Source of the DNA: Hyphomicrobiales bacterium
GTDB taxonomy: Bacteria > Pseudomonadota > Alphaproteobacteria > Rhizobiales > SZUA-8
Length of the DNA: 5,606 nucleotides
Direction of reading: 5' to 3'
Assembly (NCBI GenBank): GCA_003232175.1
Contig: QILX01000182.1
Coordinates: 1-5,606, forward strand
Shown here one piece after another: positions 1 through 5,103 of this stretch; positions within the stretch are counted from its first letter, which is position 1, and each line of letters begins with the position of its first letter. The notes under the pieces are model-generated. The model was not told the origin of the DNA and did not search any database. It worked only from the letters and a program-made list of their open reading frames with translations. The position numbers were made by a program, and so were the translations under genes.

Positions 1-518
1 CGGGGCTGATGAACAAGATGGACGGTGAGCCCAATTTCGCCCTCATGGCCCAGGCCAGGCGGCAGGGGCGGACCACGACCCTGGATGTGTTTGCCGCCAC
101 CGGCGATGATATGGCCCTGATCGGCGGCCTGTTGCCCAACACCGATTATTTCCTGCCGTCCATAGAAGAGGCCCAGGCCCTGTCCGGCCTGTCGGAAAAA
201 GCCGATATCGCGCACTATTTCATCGATCTGGGCGCAAGGGCCTGCGTGCTGACCCTCGGCGAAAAGGGGGCCTATTACCACCATTCAAACGGCACGAACT
301 TCCATATGCCCGCCTTTGATGTGCCGGTGGTGTGCTCTTGCGGCTGCGGGGATGCCTTTAATGCCGGTTTTGCCACCGGCCTTCATGCCGGGCTTGACGC
401 GGAGATGACCGTGCGCCTGGCCCAGGCCAGCGCCGCCCTCAATGCCACCGGTCTCGGCAGCCAGGCCGGGTGGAAAGTTTTGAACACACACTGGAATTCG
501 CCCGGAGCTTTCCGATGA
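1..518 (+). CDS. PfkB-family carbohydrate kinase, C-terminal half (5' end outside window, 3' end probably frameshifted)
   Basis: This is the C-terminal part of a ribokinase/PfkB-family sugar kinase, a cytosolic enzyme that transfers the ATP gamma-phosphate to a sugar hydroxyl. The frame is open to the window's left edge (codons from base 3), so the ATG at 9 is internal. About 170 of the usual roughly 300 residues are present. Family marks, numbered from that Met, are a 'PNTDYFLPSIEEA' segment (43-55), matching the 'N..E...L' region after the nucleotide-site strand, 'LTLGEKGAYY' (81-90), and signature 2 as 'CSCGCGDAFNAG' (109-120). D115 would be the catalytic base. The usual D-T-x-G-A-G-D is altered to C-S-C-G-C-G-D, so three Cys sit around the anion hole. 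The last 13 residues do not look like a PfkB tail; the -1 frame does (see 470-535). It is the first gene seen of a sugar operon. The substrate is unknown; a keto-sugar or sugar acid kinase is possible. Family assignment is firm, specificity is not. Confidence 0.85.
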   Translation, partial: GLMNKMDGEPNFALMAQARRQGRTTTLDVFAATGDDMALIGGLLPNTDYFLPSIEEAQALSGLSEKADIAHYFIDLGARACVLTLGEKGAYYHHSNGTNFHMPAFDVPVVCSCGCGDAFNAGFATGLHAGLDAEMTVRLAQASAALNATGLGSQAGWKVLNTHWNSPGAFR

Positions 519-535
519 AAATCCCGGAGGATTAG
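470..535 (+). other. Out-of-frame true C-terminus of the PfkB kinase (apparent 1-base deletion)
   Basis: After 'GLGSQAG' the annotated frame reads an unlikely tail and stops at 516-518. The -1 frame starting with GTG at 470-472 reads V-E-S-F-E-H-T-L-E-F-A-R-S-F, then PMKIPED and TAG at 533-535. A 'GLGS.AG..SFE.TL.F' ending is typical of PfkB kinases, so this looks like the original end of the gene. One extra G in the GGG run at 468-470 would restore it. No standard X-XXY-YYZ slippery heptamer is visible there, so a deletion or sequencing/assembly error is more likely than programmed frameshifting. Restored, the gene would end at 535 with a GGAGG (526-530) inside its own last codons. The functional effect is probably small because the catalytic Asp lies upstream. 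Confidence 0.65.
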
Positions 536-565
536 GTCGAAAATGTTGTCAGGCCAAGGCTAACA

Positions 566-610
566 ATGGTATCTGAACTTGAACAATTGAAAGATGAGGG
601 TGCCCGATGA
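566..610 (+). CDS. Tiny 14-codon ORF coupled to the next gene (possible leader peptide)
   Basis: ATG at 566 opens a 14-residue frame, MVSELEQLKDEGAR, ending in TGA at 608-610. That stop overlaps the ATG (607-609) of the downstream sugar isomerase in an ATGA arrangement. An AAGG (556-559) lies 6 nt upstream as a possible weak ribosome-binding site. The same frame is open back to the stop at 533-535, so the peptide could also be remnant coding sequence. I recognise no family at this length. It may be chance, but the overlap is the pattern seen for translational coupling. The 88-base gap 519-606 holds nothing else I can support beyond the kinase tail noted at 470-535. Confidence 0.2.
   Translation: MVSELEQLKDEGAR
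596..600 (+). promoter_or_regulatory. Ribosome-binding site GAGGG for the 607 gene
   Basis: GAGGG lies 6 nt before the ATG at 607. It supports that ATG over the out-of-frame ATG at 594. Confidence 0.6.
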
Positions 611-1653
611 GCCAAAACAATTTTCCCCGCCTCCACAATGCCATGTGGCCCGGCCTGGTCGGCAAGGGGCCGGACTCCGAGCCGCCCATCGATCTGGATA
701 CGATGCTCGATCTGACGGTGGCGACCAAGGTGGATGGCCAGAAATTCGATGGCGTCGATCTTTTCCTCGCCGACCCCCATACGTCCATTGATGCCACCGA
801 CGACGAGATCAAGGCGCTTGCCGACAATATCGGCGGCCGCGGCCTTGTGGTCGGTTCCGCCGTGGCGCCGGTGTGGCCGCCGGTGGGGGGAGGGGCCGCC
901 ATGGGCAGCGCCGAGGAGCGGCAGCAATTTGTCACCATGGTCGACAAGGCCTGCGCCATCATGGCCAGGCTGCGCGACCTGGGGGTACGTTCATATGGCG
1001 TGGTGCGCATTGACAGCGCCTCCGGTGTCCAGGACTGGGCCGCCGACCCCGCCGCCAATTCCAAGCTGATCGCCGAGACTTTCGCGAGGGCTTGCGATGT
1101 CGCCGAGGGCCATGGCGAGCGGCTGGCGGTTGAGGGTGAAATCTGCTGGGGCGGAATGCACAGCTGGAAGCACATGGTCGATCTGCTCGAAGCCGTCGGT
1201 CGGCCCGGAACCTTGGGATTTCAGGCCGACATGGCCCACACGCTGCTCTACACCATGGGCTACAACGCGCCCGAACACAGATTACTGCCCAAGGACTATG
1301 ACTGGTCGGACCGCTCGGTTCTGACCGACGCTCTTACCAAGTTGACCGACGCGCTTCGCCCCTGGACCATAGATTTTCACGTGGCCCAGAATGACGGCAC
1401 GGTTAAGGGCAGCGGCAGCCACGACAAAACCGGGCGTCACTGCATGGCCCGCGACCCCAATGGCCGATTGGATATTACCGCCGATGCCGGTTTGTGGCTC
1501 AAGGGCGCTGATGGCCAGCCGACCAAAGCGATGCAGCATATCTGCTGGGACGGTTGCATGTTTCCCAATGCCGACATGATGAAAGCCACTACCTGGGAAG
1601 ATGTATTGGGCGCCATGATCAAGGTTCGCAATGCCCATGGTTGGTCAGGATAA
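607..1653 (+). CDS. Sugar phosphate isomerase/epimerase, xylose-isomerase-like TIM barrel (AP_endonuc_2 type)
   Basis: This is a 348-residue cytosolic protein predicted to be a metal-dependent TIM-barrel sugar isomerase/epimerase. Landmarks are 'VEGEICWGG' (175-183, metal-ligand Glu at 176 or 178), 'FQADMAHT' (205-212, the D-x-x-H of the family with D208 and H211), 'DFHVAQND' (256-263, H258), a polar loop 'GSGSHDKTGRHC' (268-279), and 'HICWDGCMFPN' (311-321). Asp315 stands near where most family members carry the fourth ligand, Glu. At 348 residues it is longer than the usual 260-300, mainly through loops around 215-240 and 265-310. The start is backed by a GAGGG site. It is followed after 17 nt by a Gfo/Idh/MocA dehydrogenase; such pairs are common in operons for unusual sugars, inositols and keto-sugars. 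It could be an isomerase, dehydratase (IolE-like reaction) or lyase. The sequence does not decide, and it does not look like IolE itself. Fold assignment is good; reaction is unknown. Confidence 0.8.
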   Translation: MSQNNFPRLHNAMWPGLVGKGPDSEPPIDLDTMLDLTVATKVDGQKFDGVDLFLADPHTSIDATDDEIKALADNIGGRGLVVGSAVAPVWPPVGGGAAMGSAEERQQFVTMVDKACAIMARLRDLGVRSYGVVRIDSASGVQDWAADPAANSKLIAETFARACDVAEGHGERLAVEGEICWGGMHSWKHMVDLLEAVGRPGTLGFQADMAHTLLYTMGYNAPEHRLLPKDYDWSDRSVLTDALTKLTDALRPWTIDFHVAQNDGTVKGSGSHDKTGRHCMARDPNGRLDITADAGLWLKGADGQPTKAMQHICWDGCMFPNADMMKATTWEDVLGAMIKVRNAHGWSG

Positions 1654-1658
1654 TTAGC

Positions 1659-1664
1659 GGAAGG
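1659..1664 (+). promoter_or_regulatory. Ribosome-binding site GGAAGG deciding the start at 1671
   Basis: GGAAGG sits 6 nt before ATG 1671. The same frame is open back to an ATG at 1554, but that would overlap the previous gene by 100 bases and place 39 unrelated residues ahead of the nucleotide-binding strand. ATG 1671 is therefore preferred. Confidence 0.7.
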
Positions 1665-1670
1665 CAAAAA

Positions 1671-2810
1671 ATGGCAAAGAAGAAACTTCGCGTTGGGCTC
1701 ATCGGATATGGCTTTATGGGCCGCACCCACGCCAATGCCTACAAATCTGTCGGCAATTTTTTTGAGTCCGGCCATGAGCCCGAACTCACCGCCGTCTGTG
1801 CCCGTGACGGGACCCGGGCCAAGGCATTCGCCGAACAATGGGGCGTCAAATCGGTCGAGACCGACTGGCGGAAAATCGTGGCGCGGGACGATATCGACCT
1901 CATCGACATCGCCAGCCCGAACGATACTCATGAAGAGATCGCTATCGCCGCCGCCAATGCCGGCAAGATGGTGGCTTGTGAAAAACCTTTGGGGCGCAAT
2001 GCAGCGGAATCCCGCGCCATGGTCGCCGCGGTCGAAAAGGCCGGGGTCGCCAACATGGTCTGGTACAATTACCGCCGGGTGCCGGCGGTTACCCTCGCCA
2101 AGCAGCTGATCGACGAAGGCCGCCTGGGCCGCATCTTCCACTACCGCGCCAAGTTCCTCCAGGACTGGACCATTGCGTCCGATCTGCCCCAGGGGGGAGA
2201 GGGATTGTGGCGGCTGGACAAGCAAGTGGCCGGCAGCGGCGTCACCGGCGATCTTCTGGCCCATTGCATCGACACCGCCATGTGGCTCAACGGCGCCATC
2301 GACAGCGTCTCGGGCATGACCGAGACCTTCATCAAGGAACGGGTTCACAACGTCAAGGGCGGGGTGCAAAAGGTCACCATCGACGACGCCAGCGCCTTTC
2401 TCGCCCGCTTTGCCAACGGGTCCTTAGCGACTTTTGAGGCGACGCGCTACGCCCGTGGCCACAAAGCGCTTTACACATTGGAGATCAATGGCGAGCACGC
2501 CTCGATCTTCTGGGACCTGCACGACCTGCATCGCCTGGAATTTTTCGACCACAAGGACGAGGGCCGGACGCGCGGCTGGCGCTCGGTGCATATCACCGAT
2601 GGCGATCACCCTTACATGGACCGCTGGTGGGTGCCGGGACTGCAGATCGGTTATGAGCACACTTTCATTCATCAGGTGGCCGATTTCCTCAAGGGCCTGG
2701 ACGAGGGCAAACCGGCGGCGCCGACTTTCCGCGATGCCCTGGCGACCGATCTTGTCACCGACGCGGTGCTCAAATCGGCGGAAACCGGCAGGTGGGAGCG
2801 CGTAGCATGA
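1671..2810 (+). CDS. Gfo/Idh/MocA-family NAD(P)-dependent sugar dehydrogenase
   Basis: This 379-residue cytosolic oxidoreductase oxidises a sugar or cyclitol hydroxyl (or reduces the ketone) with NAD(P). The N-terminal Rossmann fold opens with 'KLRVGLIGYGFMG' (5-17); the dinucleotide loop is G12-Y-G14-F-M-G17, placed right after a short Lys-rich start as is usual. 'SPNDTHEE' (82-89) follows the fourth strand. The family motif E104-K105-P106 carries the catalytic Lys. 'GDLLAHCID' (193-201) supplies the D194/H198 pair of the catalytic site at the start of the C-terminal substrate domain. Length is normal (330-400). Its stop overlaps the start of the next gene (ATGA), and the preceding isomerase ends 17 nt upstream, so the three are probably co-translated. 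Relatives act on inositols, 1,5-anhydrofructose, levoglucosan and 3-keto-sugars; specificity cannot be read here. Family assignment is very secure. Confidence 0.93.
   Translation: MAKKKLRVGLIGYGFMGRTHANAYKSVGNFFESGHEPELTAVCARDGTRAKAFAEQWGVKSVETDWRKIVARDDIDLIDIASPNDTHEEIAIAAANAGKMVACEKPLGRNAAESRAMVAAVEKAGVANMVWYNYRRVPAVTLAKQLIDEGRLGRIFHYRAKFLQDWTIASDLPQGGEGLWRLDKQVAGSGVTGDLLAHCIDTAMWLNGAIDSVSGMTETFIKERVHNVKGGVQKVTIDDASAFLARFANGSLATFEATRYARGHKALYTLEINGEHASIFWDLHDLHRLEFFDHKDEGRTRGWRSVHITDGDHPYMDRWWVPGLQIGYEHTFIHQVADFLKGLDEGKPAAPTFRDALATDLVTDAVLKSAETGRWERVA
2794..2798 (+). promoter_or_regulatory. Ribosome-binding site GGGAG deciding the start at 2807
   Basis: GGGAG lies 8 nt before ATG 2807, inside the end of the dehydrogenase gene. 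A GTG five codons earlier (2792) is in frame but would overlap this site, so 2807 is the better start. Confidence 0.65.
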
Positions 2811-3655
2811 AAATCGGGTTCTGCATGTTGTTATGGACCGGCATGGTCGATGACGGCCACCGGCCGATCCTGGAGGACCTCAAGGCCACCGGTTATGACG
2901 GTGTCGAGATCCCGGTCATGGGGGGCTCGCCGGAGGACTATGCCGCGATTGGCCGCACCCTTGACGATATCGGCCTTGAGCGCACCGCCATCTCCATACT
3001 GCCGACACTGGAGCAAAACCCGCTTTCAGACGATCCCGCGACCCGGAAGGCGGCGGTGGAATATATGCGCTGGGCGCTTGAGTGCACCCAGAGCCTGGGC
3101 GCTGTCCAAATCGGCGGCCCGCTGCACCAGACCCTTGGCCATTTTACCGGATCGGCGCCAACGTCCCGCGAACGTGCACTGGCGGTGGACTTTCACCGCG
3201 CCGCCGGCGAGCTGGCGCAGGCCCGTGGCGTCACCATAGCGCTGGAAGCGGTCAACCGTTTTGAGTGTTATTTCGCCAATACCATGGACGACCTGTGCGC
3301 CCATGTCGCGGCGGTGAACCACAAGGCGATCACCGCCATGTACGACACATTCCATGCCAATATCGAGGAAGCCGACCCCATTGCGGCCTACACCAGAAAC
3401 GCCGCCCACGTCACCCATGTACATATTTCCGAGAACGACCGCGGCGTGCCGGGGCGCGGTCATATTCCCTTCGCGCAGACGTTCTCCGCCCTCAAACATG
3501 CCGGTTACGACAACTGGCTGACCATCGAGGCCTTTGGGCGCGGGCTGCCCGAACTGGCGGCGGCGACAAAAGTGTGGCGTGATTATGCGGAAAGCCCCGA
3601 GGCGGTTTATCGCGAGGGTTACACGACAATCCGCGAAGGGTGGGATGCGGCCTGA
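2807..3655 (+). CDS. Ketose 3-epimerase-like protein (D-tagatose 3-epimerase family TIM barrel)
   Basis: This 282-residue cytosolic enzyme is expected to interconvert ketose C3 epimers using a divalent metal. The second half matches the D-tagatose/D-psicose 3-epimerase pattern: 'ALEAVNRFE' (145-153), 'MYDTFHANIEE' (178-188), 'HVHISENDRGVPG' (204-216), 'TIEAFG' (239-244) and 'VWRDY' (256-260). The predicted metal ligands E147, D180, H206 and E241, and catalytic/substrate residues E153, H183 and R212, each sit exactly five positions before the residues I recall for Pseudomonas cichorii D-tagatose 3-epimerase (152, 185, 211, 246; 158, 188, 217). The catalytic set is therefore intact. The ATG overlaps the dehydrogenase stop, implying translational coupling. 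It is the last gene of the + strand operon. Natural substrates in this family range from free ketoses to hydroxypyruvate, erythrulose-type and keto-sugar compounds, so 'D-tagatose' should not be taken as the substrate. Confidence 0.87.
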   Translation: MKIGFCMLLWTGMVDDGHRPILEDLKATGYDGVEIPVMGGSPEDYAAIGRTLDDIGLERTAISILPTLEQNPLSDDPATRKAAVEYMRWALECTQSLGAVQIGGPLHQTLGHFTGSAPTSRERALAVDFHRAAGELAQARGVTIALEAVNRFECYFANTMDDLCAHVAAVNHKAITAMYDTFHANIEEADPIAAYTRNAAHVTHVHISENDRGVPGRGHIPFAQTFSALKHAGYDNWLTIEAFGRGLPELAAATKVWRDYAESPEAVYREGYTTIREGWDAA

Positions 3656-3657
3656 GC

Positions 3658-3697
3658 GCGCGCCTACAAAGGATGGATGCCGTCTTTGTAGGTGCGC
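3658..3697. terminator. Inverted repeat between convergent genes, possible bidirectional terminator
   Basis: The arms 3658-3671 (GCGCGCCTACAAAG) and 3684-3697 (CTTTGTAGGTGCGC) pair over 14 bp with a single G-U wobble and a 12-nt loop. The repeat begins 2 nt after the epimerase stop. It also encodes the last residues and stop codon (3664-3666) of the opposite-strand phosphatase. No run of T follows on either strand, so it is not a textbook Rho-independent terminator. It may act as a termination/processing hairpin or protect mRNA 3' ends. The structure is seen directly; the role is inferred. Confidence 0.5.
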
Positions 3698-4449
3698 ATG
3701 ACCAGGCGCTCCTCGCCTTCGAGCACCAGACAGGTGAGGATTTGCGACGAAAACGCCATTGTGTCGATGCCGATGCGGTTGAATTTCACCACCGGCTCAG
3801 ATGCCGGCGTGTGACCGTGAACAACCATCGGGCCGAAGCTTTTGTCATGGTTGAGAAAAATATCGCGTATCCATAAAAGGTCGTTTTCGCGCTGGTCATC
3901 CAGTTCGACACCGGGGCGAATGCCGGCATGGACAAATAGATAATCGCCTTCGCGATGGCTAAGCCCGAGGGTCCTCAACCATAGCGCAACCTCATCGGGC
4001 AGGGCCTTGGCCAATCTTGCCGACGCCGCCCGCAAGGCCTTCGCATCGGCCCTGAAATCCGGCGGCTCGACACCATAGGATCGTAAAGTCTGCTCGCCAC
4101 CGCAATTTGACCAGCCGGGCCAGGCCGCCACCGGATCGTCGAGGAATTGCAGCAGCATCAGCTCATGGTTGCCCTTGAGAAAAATAACATCAAAACCGTC
4201 AGGCTCAAACTCTGCCAGCCGGGCCAGCACCCCGGCAGAGGACGGCCCGCGATCAACATAATCGCCAAGGCCGATCACCCCGATCGTGCCTTTCGGCGGC
4301 CTGGCCACAAGATCGTTTTCGATGCGGATCAAAATGTCATCAAGCAGATCAAGCGTGCCGTGAATATCGCCAATGACATAAAGCCGCCGCCCCGGCGGCA
4401 GCCGGGCAGGCGGTGATGGCTGCTCCACCGGTCGCCGCCTAAAGATCAT
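3664..4449 (-). CDS. Metallophosphatase, serine/threonine protein phosphatase (PPP)-like
   Basis: This 261-residue cytosolic calcineurin-like phosphoesterase should hydrolyse phosphoesters (phosphoprotein, or a diadenosine/small-molecule substrate) with two metal ions. All signature blocks are present in order: 'GDIHG' (27-31), 'GDYVDRG' (62-68), 'GNHE' (93-96), 'FVHAG' (172-176, H174) and 'VVHGHTP' (209-215, H211 and H213). Bacterial PrpA-like phosphatases and ApaH share this layout. The Arg-rich N-terminus (RRRP) is not a signal peptide. ATG 4449 is chosen because a CAGGG-type site lies 7 nt upstream; the longer alternative at 4482 is a TTG with no better site and would overlap the upstream gene by 44 bp. 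With the chosen start the overlap with the PncC-like gene is 11 bp, indicating one transcript. It is convergent with the sugar operon and probably unrelated to it. Confidence 0.9.
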   Translation of the reverse strand: MIFRRRPVEQPSPPARLPPGRRLYVIGDIHGTLDLLDDILIRIENDLVARPPKGTIGVIGLGDYVDRGPSSAGVLARLAEFEPDGFDVIFLKGNHELMLLQFLDDPVAAWPGWSNCGGEQTLRSYGVEPPDFRADAKALRAASARLAKALPDEVALWLRTLGLSHREGDYLFVHAGIRPGVELDDQRENDLLWIRDIFLNHDKSFGPMVVHGHTPASEPVVKFNRIGIDTMAFSSQILTCLVLEGEERLVMRTYKDGIHPL

Positions 4450-4969
4450 TTTGTTGCCCTGAATGCCGATTAGCACCTTCAAGCAGAAGCTTCAGGGCTT
4501 CGACAACGGCAAGGCGACGGATAGCGATGCGGCCCGGATCGTCAAAGCGGTGCACCGAATGTCTGATTGGTCCGGCTGATGTGGCGCAGGCAAAATGCAC
4601 CAGGCCCACGGGTTTTTCCGCACTGCCGCCGCCGGGCCCCGCAATGCCGGTGACGGCGACGGTCAGACCGGCATCGGAATTTTCCATGGCGCCGGCGGCC
4701 ATCGCCCGCGCCACCTCCTCGCTGACGGCGCCATGCCGCTCGATCAGCGCCGCCGGCACTTTCAGCATCCCTACTTTGGCGGCATTTGAATAGGTGACAA
4801 ATCCACGGTCAACAACGGCGGATGAGCCGGCGATATCGGTGAGAGCGGCGATGACCAGTCCCCCTGTGCAGGATTCAGCGGTTGCCAGTTTCAATCCCCG
4901 CGCCATCGCGATCTTGAGGGTCTGTGCCGCCAGAGCGGAAATTTCATCGTCCATGGTCGGGTTCATCAT
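4439..4969 (-). CDS. pncC: Nicotinamide-nucleotide amidohydrolase, CinA C-terminal domain type
   Basis: This 176-residue single-domain CinA-C protein is predicted to deamidate nicotinamide mononucleotide to nicotinate mononucleotide plus ammonia in the pyridine-nucleotide salvage cycle. Diagnostic blocks are 'AESCTGG' (31-37, nucleophile region S33), 'RGFVTYSNAAK' (55-65, Y60 and K65), 'HGAVSEEVA' (79-87) and 'GIAGPGGGS...EKPVG' (108-122). Length and motif order match E. coli PncC (about 165 aa); the N-terminal molybdopterin-binding-like domain of full CinA is absent. The start is uncertain: ATGs at 4969, 4966 and 4954 and a TTG at 4978 are all in frame, and none has a strong ribosome-binding site. 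I take 4969. It is the first gene of a two-gene unit with the phosphatase, and is divergent from the dusB-like gene. The CinA name (competence-induced) is historical and should not be read as function. Confidence 0.9.
   Translation of the reverse strand: MMNPTMDDEISALAAQTLKIAMARGLKLATAESCTGGLVIAALTDIAGSSAVVDRGFVTYSNAAKVGMLKVPAALIERHGAVSEEVARAMAAGAMENSDAGLTVAVTGIAGPGGGSAEKPVGLVHFACATSAGPIRHSVHRFDDPGRIAIRRLAVVEALKLLLEGANRHSGQQNDL
4457..4460 (-). promoter_or_regulatory. Ribosome-binding site AGGG for the phosphatase
   Basis: AGGG on the - strand is 7 nt before ATG 4449, inside the end of the PncC-like gene. It favours this start over TTG 4482. Confidence 0.5.
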
Positions 4970-5040
4970 ATTGATCAACGGGTACCGGTATTTCCTTGCG
5001 AGGCCGCGATGCAGGGTTTAGTTTGCCCAACTGGAGTGCA

Positions 5041-5068
5041 ATAATTTTTGTGCACAAAATTCAGGCAA
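5041..5068 (-). promoter_or_regulatory. Candidate sigma70-type promoter for the pncC-phosphatase unit
   Basis: On the - strand, TTGCCT (5068-5063) and AATTAT (5046-5041) are separated by 16 bp, each matching 4/6 to consensus. The palindrome fills almost the whole spacer, which would let a bound protein block this promoter. Tentative. Confidence 0.2.
5046..5059. promoter_or_regulatory. Perfect palindrome TTTTGTGCACAAAA, candidate operator
   Basis: This 14-bp perfect inverted repeat centres between 5052 and 5053 in the 134-base divergent intergenic region. A second GTGCA lies at 5036-5040, 14 bases from the one in the palindrome. The site sits inside the spacer of a weak candidate promoter for the pncC side and overlaps a weak candidate -35 for the dusB side. 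A dimeric helix-turn-helix regulator could bind it and affect both directions. NtrC is a conceivable binder because TGCAC/GTGCA are its half-sites, but the usual 5-7 base centre is absent. The repeat is seen directly; the function is inferred. Confidence 0.4.
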
Positions 5069-5075
5069 ATACATT
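5048..5075 (+). promoter_or_regulatory. Candidate sigma70-type promoter for the dusB-like gene
   Basis: TTGTGC (5048-5053) and TACATT (5070-5075), 16 bp apart, make a weak -35/-10 pair. Transcription would start near 5082, giving a short leader before GTG 5104. The -35 overlaps the palindrome. Matches are only 3/6 and 4/6 to consensus, so this is tentative. Confidence 0.2.
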
Positions 5076-5103
5076 GCCTCCTCACCCCGGACAGGTCAAT
5101 CAG

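Noticed and set aside
462..485. Programmed -1 ribosomal frameshift in the kinase
   Set aside because: No slippery X-XXY-YYZ heptamer or clear downstream hairpin is visible; a base loss or sequence error in the G run is simpler.
549..1175. 208-codon - strand frame rich in Ser, Pro and Arg
   Set aside because: Antisense to the isomerase gene, with low-complexity composition and no motif.
607..1653. IolE (2-keto-myo-inositol dehydratase) or C-glycoside deglycosidase alpha subunit
   Set aside because: The barrel fold is shared, but I see no IolE-specific motif pattern, and no gene for a small beta-subunit partner is present in the window.
1554..1670. Upstream start (ATG 1554) for the dehydrogenase
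   Set aside because: It would add 39 residues before the Rossmann strand and overlap the preceding gene by 100 bases; the ATG at 1671 has a strong ribosome-binding site.
1437..2369. 310-codon open frame on the - strand opposite the isomerase and dehydrogenase
   Set aside because: It lies antisense to two genes with clear motifs and good starts, has no recognisable domain, and is the long antisense frame expected in GC-rich DNA.
5036..5060. Sigma54 (-24/-12) promoter
   Set aside because: TTGCA-like -12 boxes exist, but no GG lies the required 10 bases before the GC on either strand.
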